A DNA stretch of 64,000 bases from Bacillus sp. NTK071 (GCF_017303315.1 NZ_JAFKOI010000002.1:155396-219395), one strand, 5' to 3'. Positions 19,253-28,058 are shown, numbered from the stretch's first letter. Translations and numbers: made by a program. Notes: a model not told the origin generated them from the letters alone.

Positions 19253-19267
19253 ATATCTTTTTGATAT
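19253..19267. promoter_or_regulatory. Inverted repeat upstream of padR, candidate operator
   Basis: ATATC-TTTTT-GATAT, with further GATATA/TATATC copies to 19285. AT-rich palindromes here fit PadR autoregulation, but such sequence also occurs by chance. Confidence 0.3.
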
Positions 19268-19313
19268 ATATCCTTCAGATATAAGATAACACAATTTTTA
19301 GACAAAAGATAGA

Positions 19314-19352
19314 AAAAAGACAATTATCTTTTTTGCAGATAACTGTCTTTTA
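19314..19352 (-). terminator. Terminator after the broken VOC gene
   Basis: Stem AAAAGACA-TTATCT / AGATAA-TGTCTTTT with one internal mismatch, then TTTTTTC on the reverse strand. Confidence 0.65.
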
Positions 19353-19398
19353 ATACTTTAAATTAATTAACATAGTATCGATCGTTGTAGACCACCGG

Positions 19399-19722
19399 TT
19401 AGTGACTCAGAATATTAATAAGTTTTCCAAATGGATCTTTTACATAGAAACGTTTAACATCCCACGGCTCTTCTGTTGGCCCATACTCTATAGGAATACC
19501 AGCTTTTCTCACTCGGATCAAGGCTTCTTCAAGGTCATCTACCTCAATTGATAAATCAGGAATTGGTGTATCGAAACCTCCCTGTGTCGCAATGCTAATT
19601 TGTATAGTTGATTTTTCCTTTATAATTCATTAGTTAATCAAGTACCAAAATGTCTTTGTAGAAGAATGTTGCTTTTGAAATATCGTTTGTTTCAATATTT
19701 GCAACGATTCTTTGACGTTCAT
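19399..19722 (-). pseudogene. Decayed VOC/glyoxalase-fold gene
   Basis: A ribosome site (AAGGAGTGAGG) and ATG at 19722 open a frame that stops after 31 codons. In another frame the normal family start continues (RIVANIETNDISKATFFYKD), is closed by a TAA in what should be the LGLD region, and the C-terminal half resumes further on: FDTPIPDLSIEVDDLEEALI, then GIPIEYGPTEEPWDVKRFY and VKDPFGKLINILSH with a proper stop at 19399. About 25-30 residues of the middle are missing. So at least two frame changes and a deletion have inactivated it. The terminator downstream is intact, which suggests recent loss. Confidence 0.8.
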
Positions 19723-19782
19723 TTTACCTCACTCCTTTAATCATTTTCTTCACAACCAATTAATGATTTCCTTTTGTTTTTT

Positions 19783-20748
19783 TTAGTTTGATGCTCTACT
19801 ATTAGCCATACTTTCCTCAGTCTCTATGTTTGTTACAAAGTTAACAGCTTCCTCCAACACCTCTTGGAAATCATTTGGTAATGTATGTCCCATATCTTTA
19901 ATTACTATTAATTTGCATGGTATATTATAAGCTTCAAAGAGCGTAACCGCTTTCAGTACATTTTCATAATATGGATCCTTATCACCAGTTATGATGCACC
20001 CTCTCGCTTTTCCATTGAGATTTGTCGTTAAGATATTTTCTAGTTCACTAATCTCAAATGCAGGAACAATCGCAATAAATTCATCAAACTCTTCTACATC
20101 ACTCTTCAAGCTTAACTGAGCTGCGATATTCGCCCCTTGGGAAGCTCCTGCAATAATAATATCCTTACCATTCAAGTTATAGCTCTTTTCAAATTCATTA
20201 AACGTAGTTCTGACATCTCTTGAAGCAATGTCTATATCATCCCAAGAATAGCAAGCGTAGCTAAATAGCTGAGAAGATTGAGGTATTCCTAATAAGTAAT
20301 TAGATATTAGTACTTCTTCCGACCATTGCTTAGAAAAGTCTTCTATATTTGAACCCTTCCAATGTAATGGAAAAATGACAGTATCCGCGAGAGAGTTACC
20401 CAAGACCTTCAATTCTGCGTGAGCAGCTTCTTTCCCTTCTTCAAACATAAGCTGACACTTACTTACGATATTCTTGAATTCAGATGAATTTTTTAAAATA
20501 CCTAACTCAGGATCTGTAGTCAGTATTTCTGGATTCCACCAAAAACCACTTGCGAGAACTTGATTCAATTCAGCAAGCGCTTCTTCGCTTTTGCCCTCAA
20601 TTGAATATAAATTAGCTTTCCAATGACCCAATCGATCAATCTTATTAGGGTAATTTTTCTTAGCTTCTTCCATTACCATTAAAGCCTCAGTACTTCTATC
20701 CTCCTGAACAAGCTCAATAACGTGTTTTTGTAGATCAACAAATTTCAT
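19783..20748 (-). CDS. Alpha/beta hydrolase with N-terminal TPR-like helices
   Basis: A 321-residue cytoplasmic protein without signal peptide. Residues 1-110 are helical and resemble a TPR-containing segment (SIEGKSEEALAELNQVLASG). The C-terminal part is an alpha/beta hydrolase: nucleophile Ser203 in GASQG, an acid in TGDKDPYY (Asp256 or Asp258) and His288 in DMGHTLP. The fold suggests a carboxylesterase or dienelactone-hydrolase-like activity; no substrate can be named. It is divergent from an ArsR-type regulator, with palindromic sites between, and is likely its target. Confidence 0.75.
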   Translation of the reverse strand: MKFVDLQKHVIELVQEDRSTEALMVMEEAKKNYPNKIDRLGHWKANLYSIEGKSEEALAELNQVLASGFWWNPEILTTDPELGILKNSSEFKNIVSKCQLMFEEGKEAAHAELKVLGNSLADTVIFPLHWKGSNIEDFSKQWSEEVLISNYLLGIPQSSQLFSYACYSWDDIDIASRDVRTTFNEFEKSYNLNGKDIIIAGASQGANIAAQLSLKSDVEEFDEFIAIVPAFEISELENILTTNLNGKARGCIITGDKDPYYENVLKAVTLFEAYNIPCKLIVIKDMGHTLPNDFQEVLEEAVNFVTNIETEESMANSRASN

Positions 20749-20774
20749 AATAGAATCCTCCCCTTCAGGTTATA

Positions 20775-20792
20775 GTTCAATATTAATTGAAC
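20775..20792. promoter_or_regulatory. Operator-like palindrome, hydrolase side
   Basis: GTTCAATATTAATTGAAC: perfect 7-base arms GTTCAAT/ATTGAAC with a 4-base centre, close to the hydrolase start. Confidence 0.6.
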
Positions 20793-20826
20793 TTAATTAT
20801 ATATTCAATATAAACAAAACAAATAA

Positions 20827-20846
20827 TTCAATTATTTTTAATTGAA
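20827..20846. promoter_or_regulatory. Operator-like palindrome, regulator side
   Basis: TTCAATTATTTTTAATTGAA: perfect 8-base arms sharing TTCAAT/ATTGAA with the site at 20775-20792; it overlaps the -35 position of the regulator promoter. Confidence 0.6.
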
Positions 20847-20863
20847 ACTATTTATGGTAGAAT
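20835..20863 (+). promoter_or_regulatory. Promoter of the ArsR-type regulator gene
   Basis: TAGAAT (20858-20863) with an extended TGG before it; TTTTTA stands at the -35 position with 17-base spacing and lies inside the palindrome. Confidence 0.4.
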
Positions 20864-20889
20864 AGTAAAAAAAATGAGGAGGAAGGCTA

Positions 20890-21789
20890 ATGTCTTATAA
20901 ATTAGAAATATTGTACTCTCCTGTTTATGAATTGCTTTTAAGCTTTTCTTTATATAAAAGGCAAACCTTTATGAAGTATTTAGAATTAGGTTCTAAATGG
21001 CCAGAGGAAGTAGAGACAACCATTACTCCTGAGCTAAAAGAAGCAATAAAGTTAAAAGAAAACCTTTTCTTCGAAGATTTAATGGTACTGTTGATTGAAC
21101 AGTCACCTGCACAACATGATATTACGTCTTTCTTCGACTGGTTAGCAGCCATGTCAGCAGGTGAGATTTATGAACGTGTTGCTCCATTGCTAGATAATAA
21201 GATAACCCTACCAACAGATCTATCCTTACAAAGAAATAGATCTATTACATTATTAAAAGCTTGGAATGAACAATACTTTCAACATACAGACCTTCAATTC
21301 CTCGAATTTCTAAAGCAGGATGCTGAAGAAAAAGCAAATTCTATAGAAAAATATTCGGCAAAAGCGATGGTTCAACAAACAAGTCGATTCATCATCGAAA
21401 CCGAGAAGGTAACAAGTGTTTGTCTCATCCCTGCTTTTCACTTTCAGCCGATGTCATTAGTCGACCAGTTTAAAGATAAGTTGTACATCACATACCCAGT
21501 TAATAACAATCAAATTCAATTTGATGGAGTACTCAAAATGACTAAAGCATTAGGCGATGAAAAACGGTTAAAGATCTTACACCTCTTATCTAAAGGTGCA
21601 TTTACATTTACTGACATTGTTTCGGAAATCGGAATGGCAAAAGGTAATATTCATCATCATTTGTCCATCCTTAGAGGAGTTGGGCTCTTAAACATACACA
21701 TCTTAGATGAGCCAAATACGTTTTATTATAGTACGAATAAAAGCTTTACCTCTGACTTGAAGAAGCAGATAGAATTGCTTCTTAGTTAA
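20890..21789 (+). CDS. ArsR-type winged-helix regulator with large N-terminal domain
   Basis: A 299-residue regulator. The C-terminal 90 residues are an ArsR winged helix (MTKALGDEKRLKILHLLSKG, then MAKGNIHHHLSILRGVGLL). The N-terminal ~200 residues match no motif I can name with certainty but look like the DUF5937-type domain found in such long ArsR proteins. GAGGAGG precedes the ATG. Divergent from the hydrolase; two matching palindromes in between suggest it represses both genes. No metal-binding Cys motif typical of true ArsR is visible. Confidence 0.82.
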   Translation: MSYKLEILYSPVYELLLSFSLYKRQTFMKYLELGSKWPEEVETTITPELKEAIKLKENLFFEDLMVLLIEQSPAQHDITSFFDWLAAMSAGEIYERVAPLLDNKITLPTDLSLQRNRSITLLKAWNEQYFQHTDLQFLEFLKQDAEEKANSIEKYSAKAMVQQTSRFIIETEKVTSVCLIPAFHFQPMSLVDQFKDKLYITYPVNNNQIQFDGVLKMTKALGDEKRLKILHLLSKGAFTFTDIVSEIGMAKGNIHHHLSILRGVGLLNIHILDEPNTFYYSTNKSFTSDLKKQIELLLS

Positions 21790-21806
21790 CTAGTAAGAAA
21801 CACTAA

Positions 21807-21848
21807 AAAGAGATTGGATGGCACAAGCCTCCAATCTCTTTCTTTTTA
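21807..21848 (+). terminator. Terminator of the ArsR-type gene
   Basis: 12-bp stem (21807-21818 with 21830-21841, arm AAAGAGATTGGA) followed by CTTTTTAAT. Confidence 0.85.
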
Positions 21849-21902
21849 ATCAATGATTCAGTTAGAATCCAGTATTCTTTACTTTAAAATCCTATATCGC
21901 TC

Positions 21903-22274
21903 TTATCTATGTTGATCGACTAGAATTGCATTTCCATCAGGATCCTTAATTGTAAAACTTGCTGGACCTGTATTAGTTTCATCAGCTTCAGATATTATTT
22001 CAATTCCTTGTTCTTTAAGCTGGTGTTGAAGATCCCGAATATCCGTAAATGAATCTAGATTTTCAGCGTTTTGGCTCCAACCTGGATTAAATGTGAGAAT
22101 GTTATTATCAAACATCCCCTGAAAAAGCCCAATTACACAACTATCATTTTTCATAATAAGCCAATTTTGATTAAGATCTCCACCAAAAGCTTCAAATCCT
22201 AAGGTCTCATAAAATGATTTTGATTTTACAATGTCCTTTACGCTTAAACTTACAGAAAATGCACCTAGTTTCAT
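21903..22274 (-). CDS. VOC family protein (glyoxalase/bleomycin-resistance fold)
   Basis: A 123-residue single VOC module: beta-alpha-beta-beta-beta repeats starting SVSLSVKDIVKSKSFYETLGF and ending with TIKDPDGNAILVDQH. Metal-ligand positions are only partly kept (the first His is replaced by Ser5-Val), so it may be a binding protein rather than an enzyme. AAGGAGG lies before the ATG. Not in an obvious operon. Confidence 0.82.
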   Translation of the reverse strand: MKLGAFSVSLSVKDIVKSKSFYETLGFEAFGGDLNQNWLIMKNDSCVIGLFQGMFDNNILTFNPGWSQNAENLDSFTDIRDLQHQLKEQGIEIISEADETNTGPASFTIKDPDGNAILVDQHR

Positions 22275-22392
22275 ATGTCCTCCTTCTTAAATTAAATATT
22301 CTGAAAATTTATCCTGGGTTAATTGTACAACATAGCATTGTAAATGACACCCTTATTTCCATACTTATAGGTAAGACTATTAATTGATTAAT

Positions 22393-22902
22393 CTAAATTA
22401 GTCGCTTATAATGTACAAACTTTAAACTTTGTCCGTTCATCATCATTTCTTCTTCACTTGTTGCTGTTTTTTTAAATCCATTTTTTTCTAATATTCTTTG
22501 TGATGCTATGTTATTAGATGTCGTCTTGGCAAGGATTTGCTTAATCCCTTGATTTCTCATTTCTTCTATAAGTAGCTTTAATGCTTTTTGAGCGATTCCT
22601 TTTCCTGCCTGGTCTTTTCCTACTCTATAACCGATGGAACCTAGACTTTGGAATTGATCAATATCCACTATATTGATTCTACCAAGAATCAATCCATCGC
22701 TATTTTTAATTAAGAAAAAGCTAGATAGTCCTTGAGTTTGTTCTTGTAGTAAAGAACCTAACTTCTCTATAAAACATTCATAATTATAGAACCCATCACC
22801 ACGACTTGGTACCATAGCTTCAAAATATTCTCTATTCACGATTTCAAACTCAAATAGATTTCTAGCATCTGCAAGTTGTAATTCTTCAATTGTAATATCC
22901 AT
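22393..22902 (-). CDS. GNAT N-acetyltransferase, RimJ/RimL-like
   Basis: A 169-residue acetyltransferase. The acetyl-CoA binding site is QAGKGIAQKALKLLIEE (the Q/R-x-x-G-x-G/A pattern), preceded by GSIGYRVG, and the C-terminus has SQRILEKNGFKKTA, typical of ribosomal-protein-type GNATs. Start chosen at the ATG at 22902 with AGGTGG 5 bases upstream. First of a cluster of three GNAT genes on this strand. The substrate is unknown. Confidence 0.85.
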   Translation of the reverse strand: MDITIEELQLADARNLFEFEIVNREYFEAMVPSRGDGFYNYECFIEKLGSLLQEQTQGLSSFFLIKNSDGLILGRINIVDIDQFQSLGSIGYRVGKDQAGKGIAQKALKLLIEEMRNQGIKQILAKTTSNNIASQRILEKNGFKKTATSEEEMMMNGQSLKFVHYKRLI

Positions 22903-22935
22903 AGTAACCACCTATAATCGTCAAAATACTTAGAA

Positions 22936-23112
22936 TTATGTTTCCTTAGATTTATGTTCCACCAACTGATCTATAGCTGCTAAAGAAGTTCCTGTATAAA
23001 GAAGTGGAAAAGGGTCTATGATCTTAGTACCTTTCTTTGAAAAGATGATATTCTCTGGTGATGTATCCTGGTTTGTCAGAATCAATTTCTCGCGCTCTAC
23101 TGAATTATTCAA
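22936..23112 (-). pseudogene. C-terminal remnant of an aminoglycoside-phosphotransferase-like gene
   Basis: An open stretch of 58 codons reads LTNQDTSPENIIFSKKGTK, then IIDPFPLLYTGTSLAAIDQL. This looks like the catalytic-loop (N-x-D-x-x-P-x-N-I) and metal-loop (IDP) part of APH/choline-kinase-like enzymes. The catalytic HGD is degraded to TNQ, the whole N-terminal lobe is missing, and there is no start codon with a ribosome site. I read it as a decayed fragment. Confidence 0.5.
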
Positions 23113-23189
23113 CCATTATACTCTAAGAGAAAGTAAGAAAGTGTTATGCCGATTATCAAGCCACCAAGTAAAAAAAGGCATGTTTTCAT
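23109..23189 (-). CDS. Putative 26-residue membrane peptide
   Basis: A short frame with a good ribosome site (GGAGG, 7 bases) before the ATG at 23189. The peptide starts MKTC and is almost entirely one hydrophobic helix (LFLLGGLIIGITLSYFLL) with a short polar tail EYNG. It overlaps the start of the phosphotransferase remnant. Such single-span peptides are easily missed by annotation. Conservation cannot be judged here. Confidence 0.4.
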   Translation of the reverse strand: MKTCLFLLGGLIIGITLSYFLLEYNG

Positions 23190-23280
23190 AACAGATCCTC
23201 CATTTAATTACTTTAACTTTGATAATTCAACCACTCTAACGCTATTCCTCAACATGAATGACTTAGCAACCGCTTTATCC

Positions 23281-23781
23281 TTAAGCATTATTTAGTGTAA
23301 ATTCATAAAATTTCTTATCTACGTTCATTATTGGAAAATCACTGGGTAAATTCTCTCTTTCTAATTCTATAAATCCATTTTTTTGATAAAATCTATGCGC
23401 AGCTTTGAACTGTGGAGTAGTACCTAGATAAATTGCTTGTAATGAATGATCATTAGCCCATTCGATAGCTTTGCTTAATAACATCTTTGCGACTTTGAAT
23501 TCAGTCCCTCGAAAGCTTTTGTCTACAAACATCTTCCTTAAAGCAACTTGGTTGTTGCCTATGTCTAGTAAGCTAATCGTTCCAATTACTTTATCTTCGA
23601 ATATTGCTATCCAAAAATTCCCCTTACCAACCTGATAAAACGAAGTGATTTTGAGCAAATCTGGTTGGTCTTCTTTAGTAATTTGAATATTATATTCATC
23701 TTGCTGTATATGTATTATGAGTTCAGAAACCTGTTCTTCGTATGCCTCTGAATATTCCTCTATACTAAAATTAGCATTCAA
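23281..23781 (-). CDS. GNAT N-acetyltransferase
   Basis: A 166-residue acetyltransferase: substrate-side segment 1-75, then KVIGTISLLDIGNNQVALRK and the acetyl-CoA site FRGTEFKVAKMLLSKAIEWA (in place of the usual Q-x-x-G-x-G), and the tail HRFYQKNGFIELER. I chose the TTG at 23781 as start because GGAGG lies 8 bases before it; the frame upstream to 23847 looks non-coding. Separated by 71 bases from the next GNAT gene. Confidence 0.82.
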   Translation of the reverse strand: MNANFSIEEYSEAYEEQVSELIIHIQQDEYNIQITKEDQPDLLKITSFYQVGKGNFWIAIFEDKVIGTISLLDIGNNQVALRKMFVDKSFRGTEFKVAKMLLSKAIEWANDHSLQAIYLGTTPQFKAAHRFYQKNGFIELERENLPSDFPIMNVDKKFYEFTLNNA

Positions 23782-23852
23782 TTTCAGCACCTCCTTCAAT
23801 AATTTTGTCTCTGCTCCTATTATTGTTACAAGTCTACCTAACTTCAAACACT

Positions 23853-24338
23853 TTAAATACTTTTAACCATTCTCAACATCTTAGTTATATGACCTTCAAG
23901 ATTATCATCAAATTGTGAAACGATTTTAAACCCTTTTGCATAATAAAAATTTGTTCCTACATTATTCTCTTTTTCAACATTAATAAAAAGTGAATTAGCA
24001 CCCTTTAGGTTCTTGATGCCTTCTTGGAGCAAGGCAGTCCCAATACCCTTGGCTTGATATTCTGGATATAAGTATATAGCCCCTAGTTCGACTTCTCCTT
24101 GTTCTTTAACTGTAGAGAAATTAGCAAAACCAACAATTCCCCTGTCTTTCTCAGCCACATATAAGAACGATACATCCATACGCTTTAACATCATTTCATC
24201 ACTATAAGCTGTCCTTAAAAAATTACCCTGAATTTCAAGAGGGAGAATCTTCTCATATGTCGTGTTCCAGCTTATTTTAGCGACTTGCTGAACTTCCTTA
24301 ATATCCGCTTTTTCCATTTTCCGTATTTTGTACTCCAT
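23853..24338 (-). CDS. GNAT N-acetyltransferase
   Basis: A 161-residue enzyme with the full GNAT core: IVGFANFSTVKEQGEVELGA, the acetyl-CoA motif YQAKGIGTALLQEGI and the C-terminal NFYYAKGFKIVSQ. It resembles the YvbK/YkkB-like spermidine- or small-amine-type GNATs only in general form. ATG at 24338 with AAGGGAG upstream. The substrate is unknown. Confidence 0.87.
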   Translation of the reverse strand: MEYKIRKMEKADIKEVQQVAKISWNTTYEKILPLEIQGNFLRTAYSDEMMLKRMDVSFLYVAEKDRGIVGFANFSTVKEQGEVELGAIYLYPEYQAKGIGTALLQEGIKNLKGANSLFINVEKENNVGTNFYYAKGFKIVSQFDDNLEGHITKMLRMVKSI

Positions 24339-24388
24339 CAATTCATCTCCCTTAAAACGTTATACTTGTAGTTCGGTTAACGGCTCAA

Positions 24389-24457
24389 CTCTTCAATTCC
24401 AATTATTTCAAAATGTTAGGAATATCTCAATCTTTTATTTCATAAGTAGGAGACCTA
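24389..24457. repeat. Short diverged intergenic repeat, copy A
   Basis: Shares CCAATTATTTCAAAA, CTCAATCTTTTATTT and a closing CCTATT with 30084-30157, in the same order and similar spacing. Both copies are non-coding and lie upstream of a gene. Confidence 0.4.
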
Positions 24458-24580
24458 TTAGAATTATGTGGGTAAAGTCCGTTTAGGGGTTTGGTATACT
24501 TGAGGTATTAACAGTCCAGATGACATATACTCCATGTAACGCGACATTTGTTAAACGACTTTAATTAGAGGAGGGAGTTA

Positions 24581-26746
24581 ATGAATTTAAAGCGGATTCA
24601 TACAGGATACTTACTAGGTTTATCTTTAATGATCAGTAGTGTAATCTATTTCTTCGCATCTAATTGGCAAGGAATTGAACGCATTGAAAAGATTGGGCTA
24701 GCTGTTGGGCTCATGTTGTTGTTCTTCATATTATCTACTATTCTCAGCCGCTTCCAGCATTCACACAAATTTCTAGAAAAATGGCTCTGGATGATAGGAA
24801 CGATTGCGTTTGGTATTAGTGTGGCAATCATCGGTCAAACTTATAATTCACATGCGGATTCGTATCTTCTATATGTCTTCTGGTTGATACCAGCAATGGT
24901 TTTTGGCGTACTAACGAGATACAAACCATTCTATGTACTAGGCTTTTTATTAAGTCAGCTCGCTTTTAATTTCTATGTCTTTCCAACCTCCTATTTTCCT
25001 GATTGGAAACCAGTAACTGCATTGTCTCTAGTAATTATCTATCTACTATTCACCCATGCGTGGTTTTTTCTCTCTCGCTCCCCCCTGCTGCAGTCAAAAT
25101 GGATTACGTTTGGGAGCTTTGTGTTCATTCATATCGTATTTCTCGCCTCAAGTTTTGGCTACTGGGAGTACAGTACGTTCATCGCTTGGCTCTATTTTGG
25201 ATACAGCTTGATAAGTGTGTTTCTTTGGAAGCGTCGCGAACAAAAGGAACTTTTTATCTTAACAGGTATAGCACTTGGATTATTCCTATTCGGTAAACTA
25301 TTGGGAGGATTAGCCGATGTATTAGGTGACCTTCTGCCATTTTTCTTATTAGCTGTTGTAGGCTTAATTGTATTCCTCACAATTAAGTATATTTCTAGAT
25401 TGGAACTAAGTGAAAAGGGTTCAGAAACTTGGAAACGCGTATTTAAATCATCCGTACTTTTTATCGTAACTGTAGTTAGTACCGTGATGTTAATCTCTTC
25501 GTTTTCCGGTATCATGTTTCTAATCTTCAATTGGGACAATGTCCTTGCTCTTATGTTCTCTTCTATATTTTTGCTGTTACTACCAGGTATCGCACTAAAA
25601 GATAAAATTCCGTTTTTATCAAATATCTTACTCCTGTCCGGGTTGTCAATCCTACTATCAGCAAACCTGATAGACGTTTTCTCTAATTGGTTTAAACTAG
25701 AAACAATGGTTGGTATGGCCATCTCTTTTTGTATGATAAATGTCGTACTTAAATTCATAAAGAACGTATGGATTGGTTCATATGCGTATCTACTCGCAAA
25801 TGGAGTATTGTTCTTATTCCTATTTAAACTTGAAGAGTCATTCATTTCAATTGATCACTATGAACCTTTGCTGCTGATCGTTCTCGTCATCTGTAACGGA
25901 CTGATCCATATCCTAGTAAATGACGGATGGTTCAATCGAAATGCACTGGCCTATAGTGTAGTGCCTCTATTCATCTTAACGTTCTTCTTTGAAGGACAAT
26001 GGTTATACTGGCTTCTCAATAGTGTGTTTCTCCTTCTATCCACTTCCCTTGTCTTTTACAAACCCTGGCAGACAAATGCGTTTCGTTACTGGGTAGGACT
26101 CATCTTGTGGTATGCGTTCCTGTTCTATAAGTACTACGACATTGCATGGTCACTGGTTCATAAATCAATTACACTGTTGGTGGCTGGTATTGTCGTATTA
26201 TTAATTACGCGAGTAGTATCAAGAAAGTACGCATCAACTACTGTTGGAAAGCCCACTTTCGTCGCAAAGAAGTGGAAATCTATATGGTTAGTAGTCGTAG
26301 TAATGGTTGCGTTCGTTACTTATAATGGCATGAAAAACGAGACTACGATTCAAAACGGAAAAGAAATTCGTCTTGCACTTGTACCTATTGATCCTCGCTC
26401 TATGTTACAAGGTGACTATGTGACCCTCCGTTACGATATCTCAACGTTGCCTGAAGCAACAGAACTGCCGGCTAATAAAAAGATAAAAGTTGTACTATCC
26501 CCCACTCGTCAAGGGACCTATCATTACGGGGGATATTATAAGATCGAAGGCAATTGGAATAAACCATACGAACCTTCGGATGACGATATCCTAATTAATG
26601 GTGTAACGTACGGCGAAGACGATGTTCAATATGGAATAGAGAGTTTCTTCATTGAAGAAAGAACAGGTCAGGTATTCGAGGATAAAACGATAGCAATTAT
26701 TAAAGTAAGCGAAAAAGGAAATGCATTATTAGTTGAGTTAGAATAA
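24581..26746 (+). CDS. DUF2157/DUF4401-like membrane protein fused to a GDYXXLXY domain
   Basis: A 721-residue protein. About residues 1-550 form many membrane helices and begin with the DUF2157-type pattern (IHTGYLLGLSLMISSVIYFF, then NWQGIERIEKIGL), followed by a DUF4401-like membrane part. After a final helix near 565-580 comes the periplasmic-type GDYXXLXY domain (about 585-721) with LVPIDPRSMLQGDYVTLRYD. In many bacteria these are separate neighbouring genes; here they are one chain. The function is unknown; the arrangement suggests an envelope role. GAGGAGGG precedes the ATG. Confidence 0.82.
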   Translation: MNLKRIHTGYLLGLSLMISSVIYFFASNWQGIERIEKIGLAVGLMLLFFILSTILSRFQHSHKFLEKWLWMIGTIAFGISVAIIGQTYNSHADSYLLYVFWLIPAMVFGVLTRYKPFYVLGFLLSQLAFNFYVFPTSYFPDWKPVTALSLVIIYLLFTHAWFFLSRSPLLQSKWITFGSFVFIHIVFLASSFGYWEYSTFIAWLYFGYSLISVFLWKRREQKELFILTGIALGLFLFGKLLGGLADVLGDLLPFFLLAVVGLIVFLTIKYISRLELSEKGSETWKRVFKSSVLFIVTVVSTVMLISSFSGIMFLIFNWDNVLALMFSSIFLLLLPGIALKDKIPFLSNILLLSGLSILLSANLIDVFSNWFKLETMVGMAISFCMINVVLKFIKNVWIGSYAYLLANGVLFLFLFKLEESFISIDHYEPLLLIVLVICNGLIHILVNDGWFNRNALAYSVVPLFILTFFFEGQWLYWLLNSVFLLLSTSLVFYKPWQTNAFRYWVGLILWYAFLFYKYYDIAWSLVHKSITLLVAGIVVLLITRVVSRKYASTTVGKPTFVAKKWKSIWLVVVVMVAFVTYNGMKNETTIQNGKEIRLALVPIDPRSMLQGDYVTLRYDISTLPEATELPANKKIKVVLSPTRQGTYHYGGYYKIEGNWNKPYEPSDDDILINGVTYGEDDVQYGIESFFIEERTGQVFEDKTIAIIKVSEKGNALLVELE

Positions 26747-26750
26747 CGAG

Positions 26751-26783
26751 AAAAAAGTTACCTTGTTGTGAGGTAACTTTTTT
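26751..26783. terminator. Bidirectional terminator after the GDYXXLXY gene
   Basis: 12-bp stem AAAAAAGTTACC (26751-26762) / GGTAACTTTTTT (26772-26783). Confidence 0.88.
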
Positions 26784-26785
26784 CA

Positions 26786-26815
26786 TTAATAGACACTAAA
26801 TTTATCGTTCTTCAT
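26786..26815 (-). other. Nine-codon open frame with a strong ribosome site
   Basis: TAGGAGG lies just upstream of an ATG at 26815, which opens MKNDKFSVY and a stop, directly followed by the terminator at 26783. It could be a very short peptide or the surviving start of a deleted gene. Confidence 0.3.
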
Positions 26816-27032
26816 AATATCTACCTCCTAAACTGGGATTGTCACCAAATTAAATATATAATTATTAGACTTTTTTAACATGCTCCACTTCCTAAACATA
26901 CTTGCAAGTAATAACACGCTCCGATGTTGACTTTTCTTATGTCCTAACTTGATTCACAAACAAAATAACTTTATACTTTCTATGCATTAAATTGTCCATT
27001 TTTTATTGTAAACGAAATGGGGAGGACGAATC

Positions 27033-28058
27033 GTGATAGACTTACGCAGTGATACCGTAACAAAACCAAGTGAAAAGATGAGGAAAGCGATGTACGAGGC
27101 TGAAGTAGGGGATGATGTTTACGGAGAAGATCCAACGGTAAACAAGCTAGAAGAAATAGCTGCGAATATCCTTGGAAAAGAAGATGCCTTATTTGTAACA
27201 AGTGGTACGCAAGGAAATCAAATTGCCGGACTAGTACACTGTCAGCCTGGACAAGAAGTAATCATGGAAGCACAAGCGCACATCTTTCTTTACGAAGCTG
27301 CAGCGTTGTCTGCATTCGCTGGAGTACAAATCAAGACCTTAGATGGCGAGAATGGAGCTATGAAACCAGGTGATGTTGAAGCAGCTATCCGAGGCGACGA
27401 TATTCACCAGCCTGAAACTGGTCTTATATGCATAGAAAACACGCACAATAAAGCAGGTGGAGCGATTATTCCTCTTGATAACATGGAGCAAATCTATCAA
27501 CTATCAAACAATCATGGCATTCCAGTTCACTTAGATGGAGCAAGACTATTCAATGCTTCTGTTGCTTCTCAAATACCAGTAAAAGAATTTGCAAAGTATG
27601 CCGATTCAGTACAATTTTGCCTATCTAAAGGGTTGGGGGCACCTGTTGGTTCAATTATTGCAGGTTCTTCTGAATTTATTTCACAAGCTAGGAAGTGGCG
27701 CAAACGATTAGGTGGTGGACTAAGACAAGTTGGAGTGCTAGCTGCACCTGGTATTATAGCCCTCGAAGAAAATGTAATGCTTCTTAAGCAAGATCATGAA
27801 AATGCAAAGCAACTTACTGAAGGACTTCAAAATATTGAGGGTATAGTAATTGAAAATACTGTAGAAACAAATATTATTTTATTAGACATTACTAAATCTA
27901 ATGTAACAACTGAGCATTTTATAAAACATTTAAAAGAATATGATATATTAGCAGGTCAATTCGGTCCGAACATTATTCGATTTGTTACGAACAATAGTAT
28001 TACGAGGAAGGATATCGACCATGTTTTATTAGCCATTCAAAAGATAGTAAACCATTAA
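27033..28058 (+). CDS. ltaE: Low-specificity L-threonine aldolase
   Basis: PLP enzyme that cleaves L-threonine (and allo-threonine) to glycine and acetaldehyde. The 341 residues open with [16 protein letters not shown] and contain [17 protein letters not shown], the cofactor-anchoring [10 protein letters not shown] and the Lys-bearing [13 protein letters not shown] (Schiff-base Lys near residue 199). The start is a GTG at 27033 with GGAGG 7 bases before. It stands alone, with its own terminator. Confidence 0.95.
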   Translation: MIDLRSDTVTKPSEKMRKAMYEAEVGDDVYGEDPTVNKLEEIAANILGKEDALFVTSGTQGNQIAGLVHCQPGQEVIMEAQAHIFLYEAAALSAFAGVQIKTLDGENGAMKPGDVEAAIRGDDIHQPETGLICIENTHNKAGGAIIPLDNMEQIYQLSNNHGIPVHLDGARLFNASVASQIPVKEFAKYADSVQFCLSKGLGAPVGSIIAGSSEFISQARKWRKRLGGGLRQVGVLAAPGIIALEENVMLLKQDHENAKQLTEGLQNIEGIVIENTVETNIILLDITKSNVTTEHFIKHLKEYDILAGQFGPNIIRFVTNNSITRKDIDHVLLAIQKIVNH

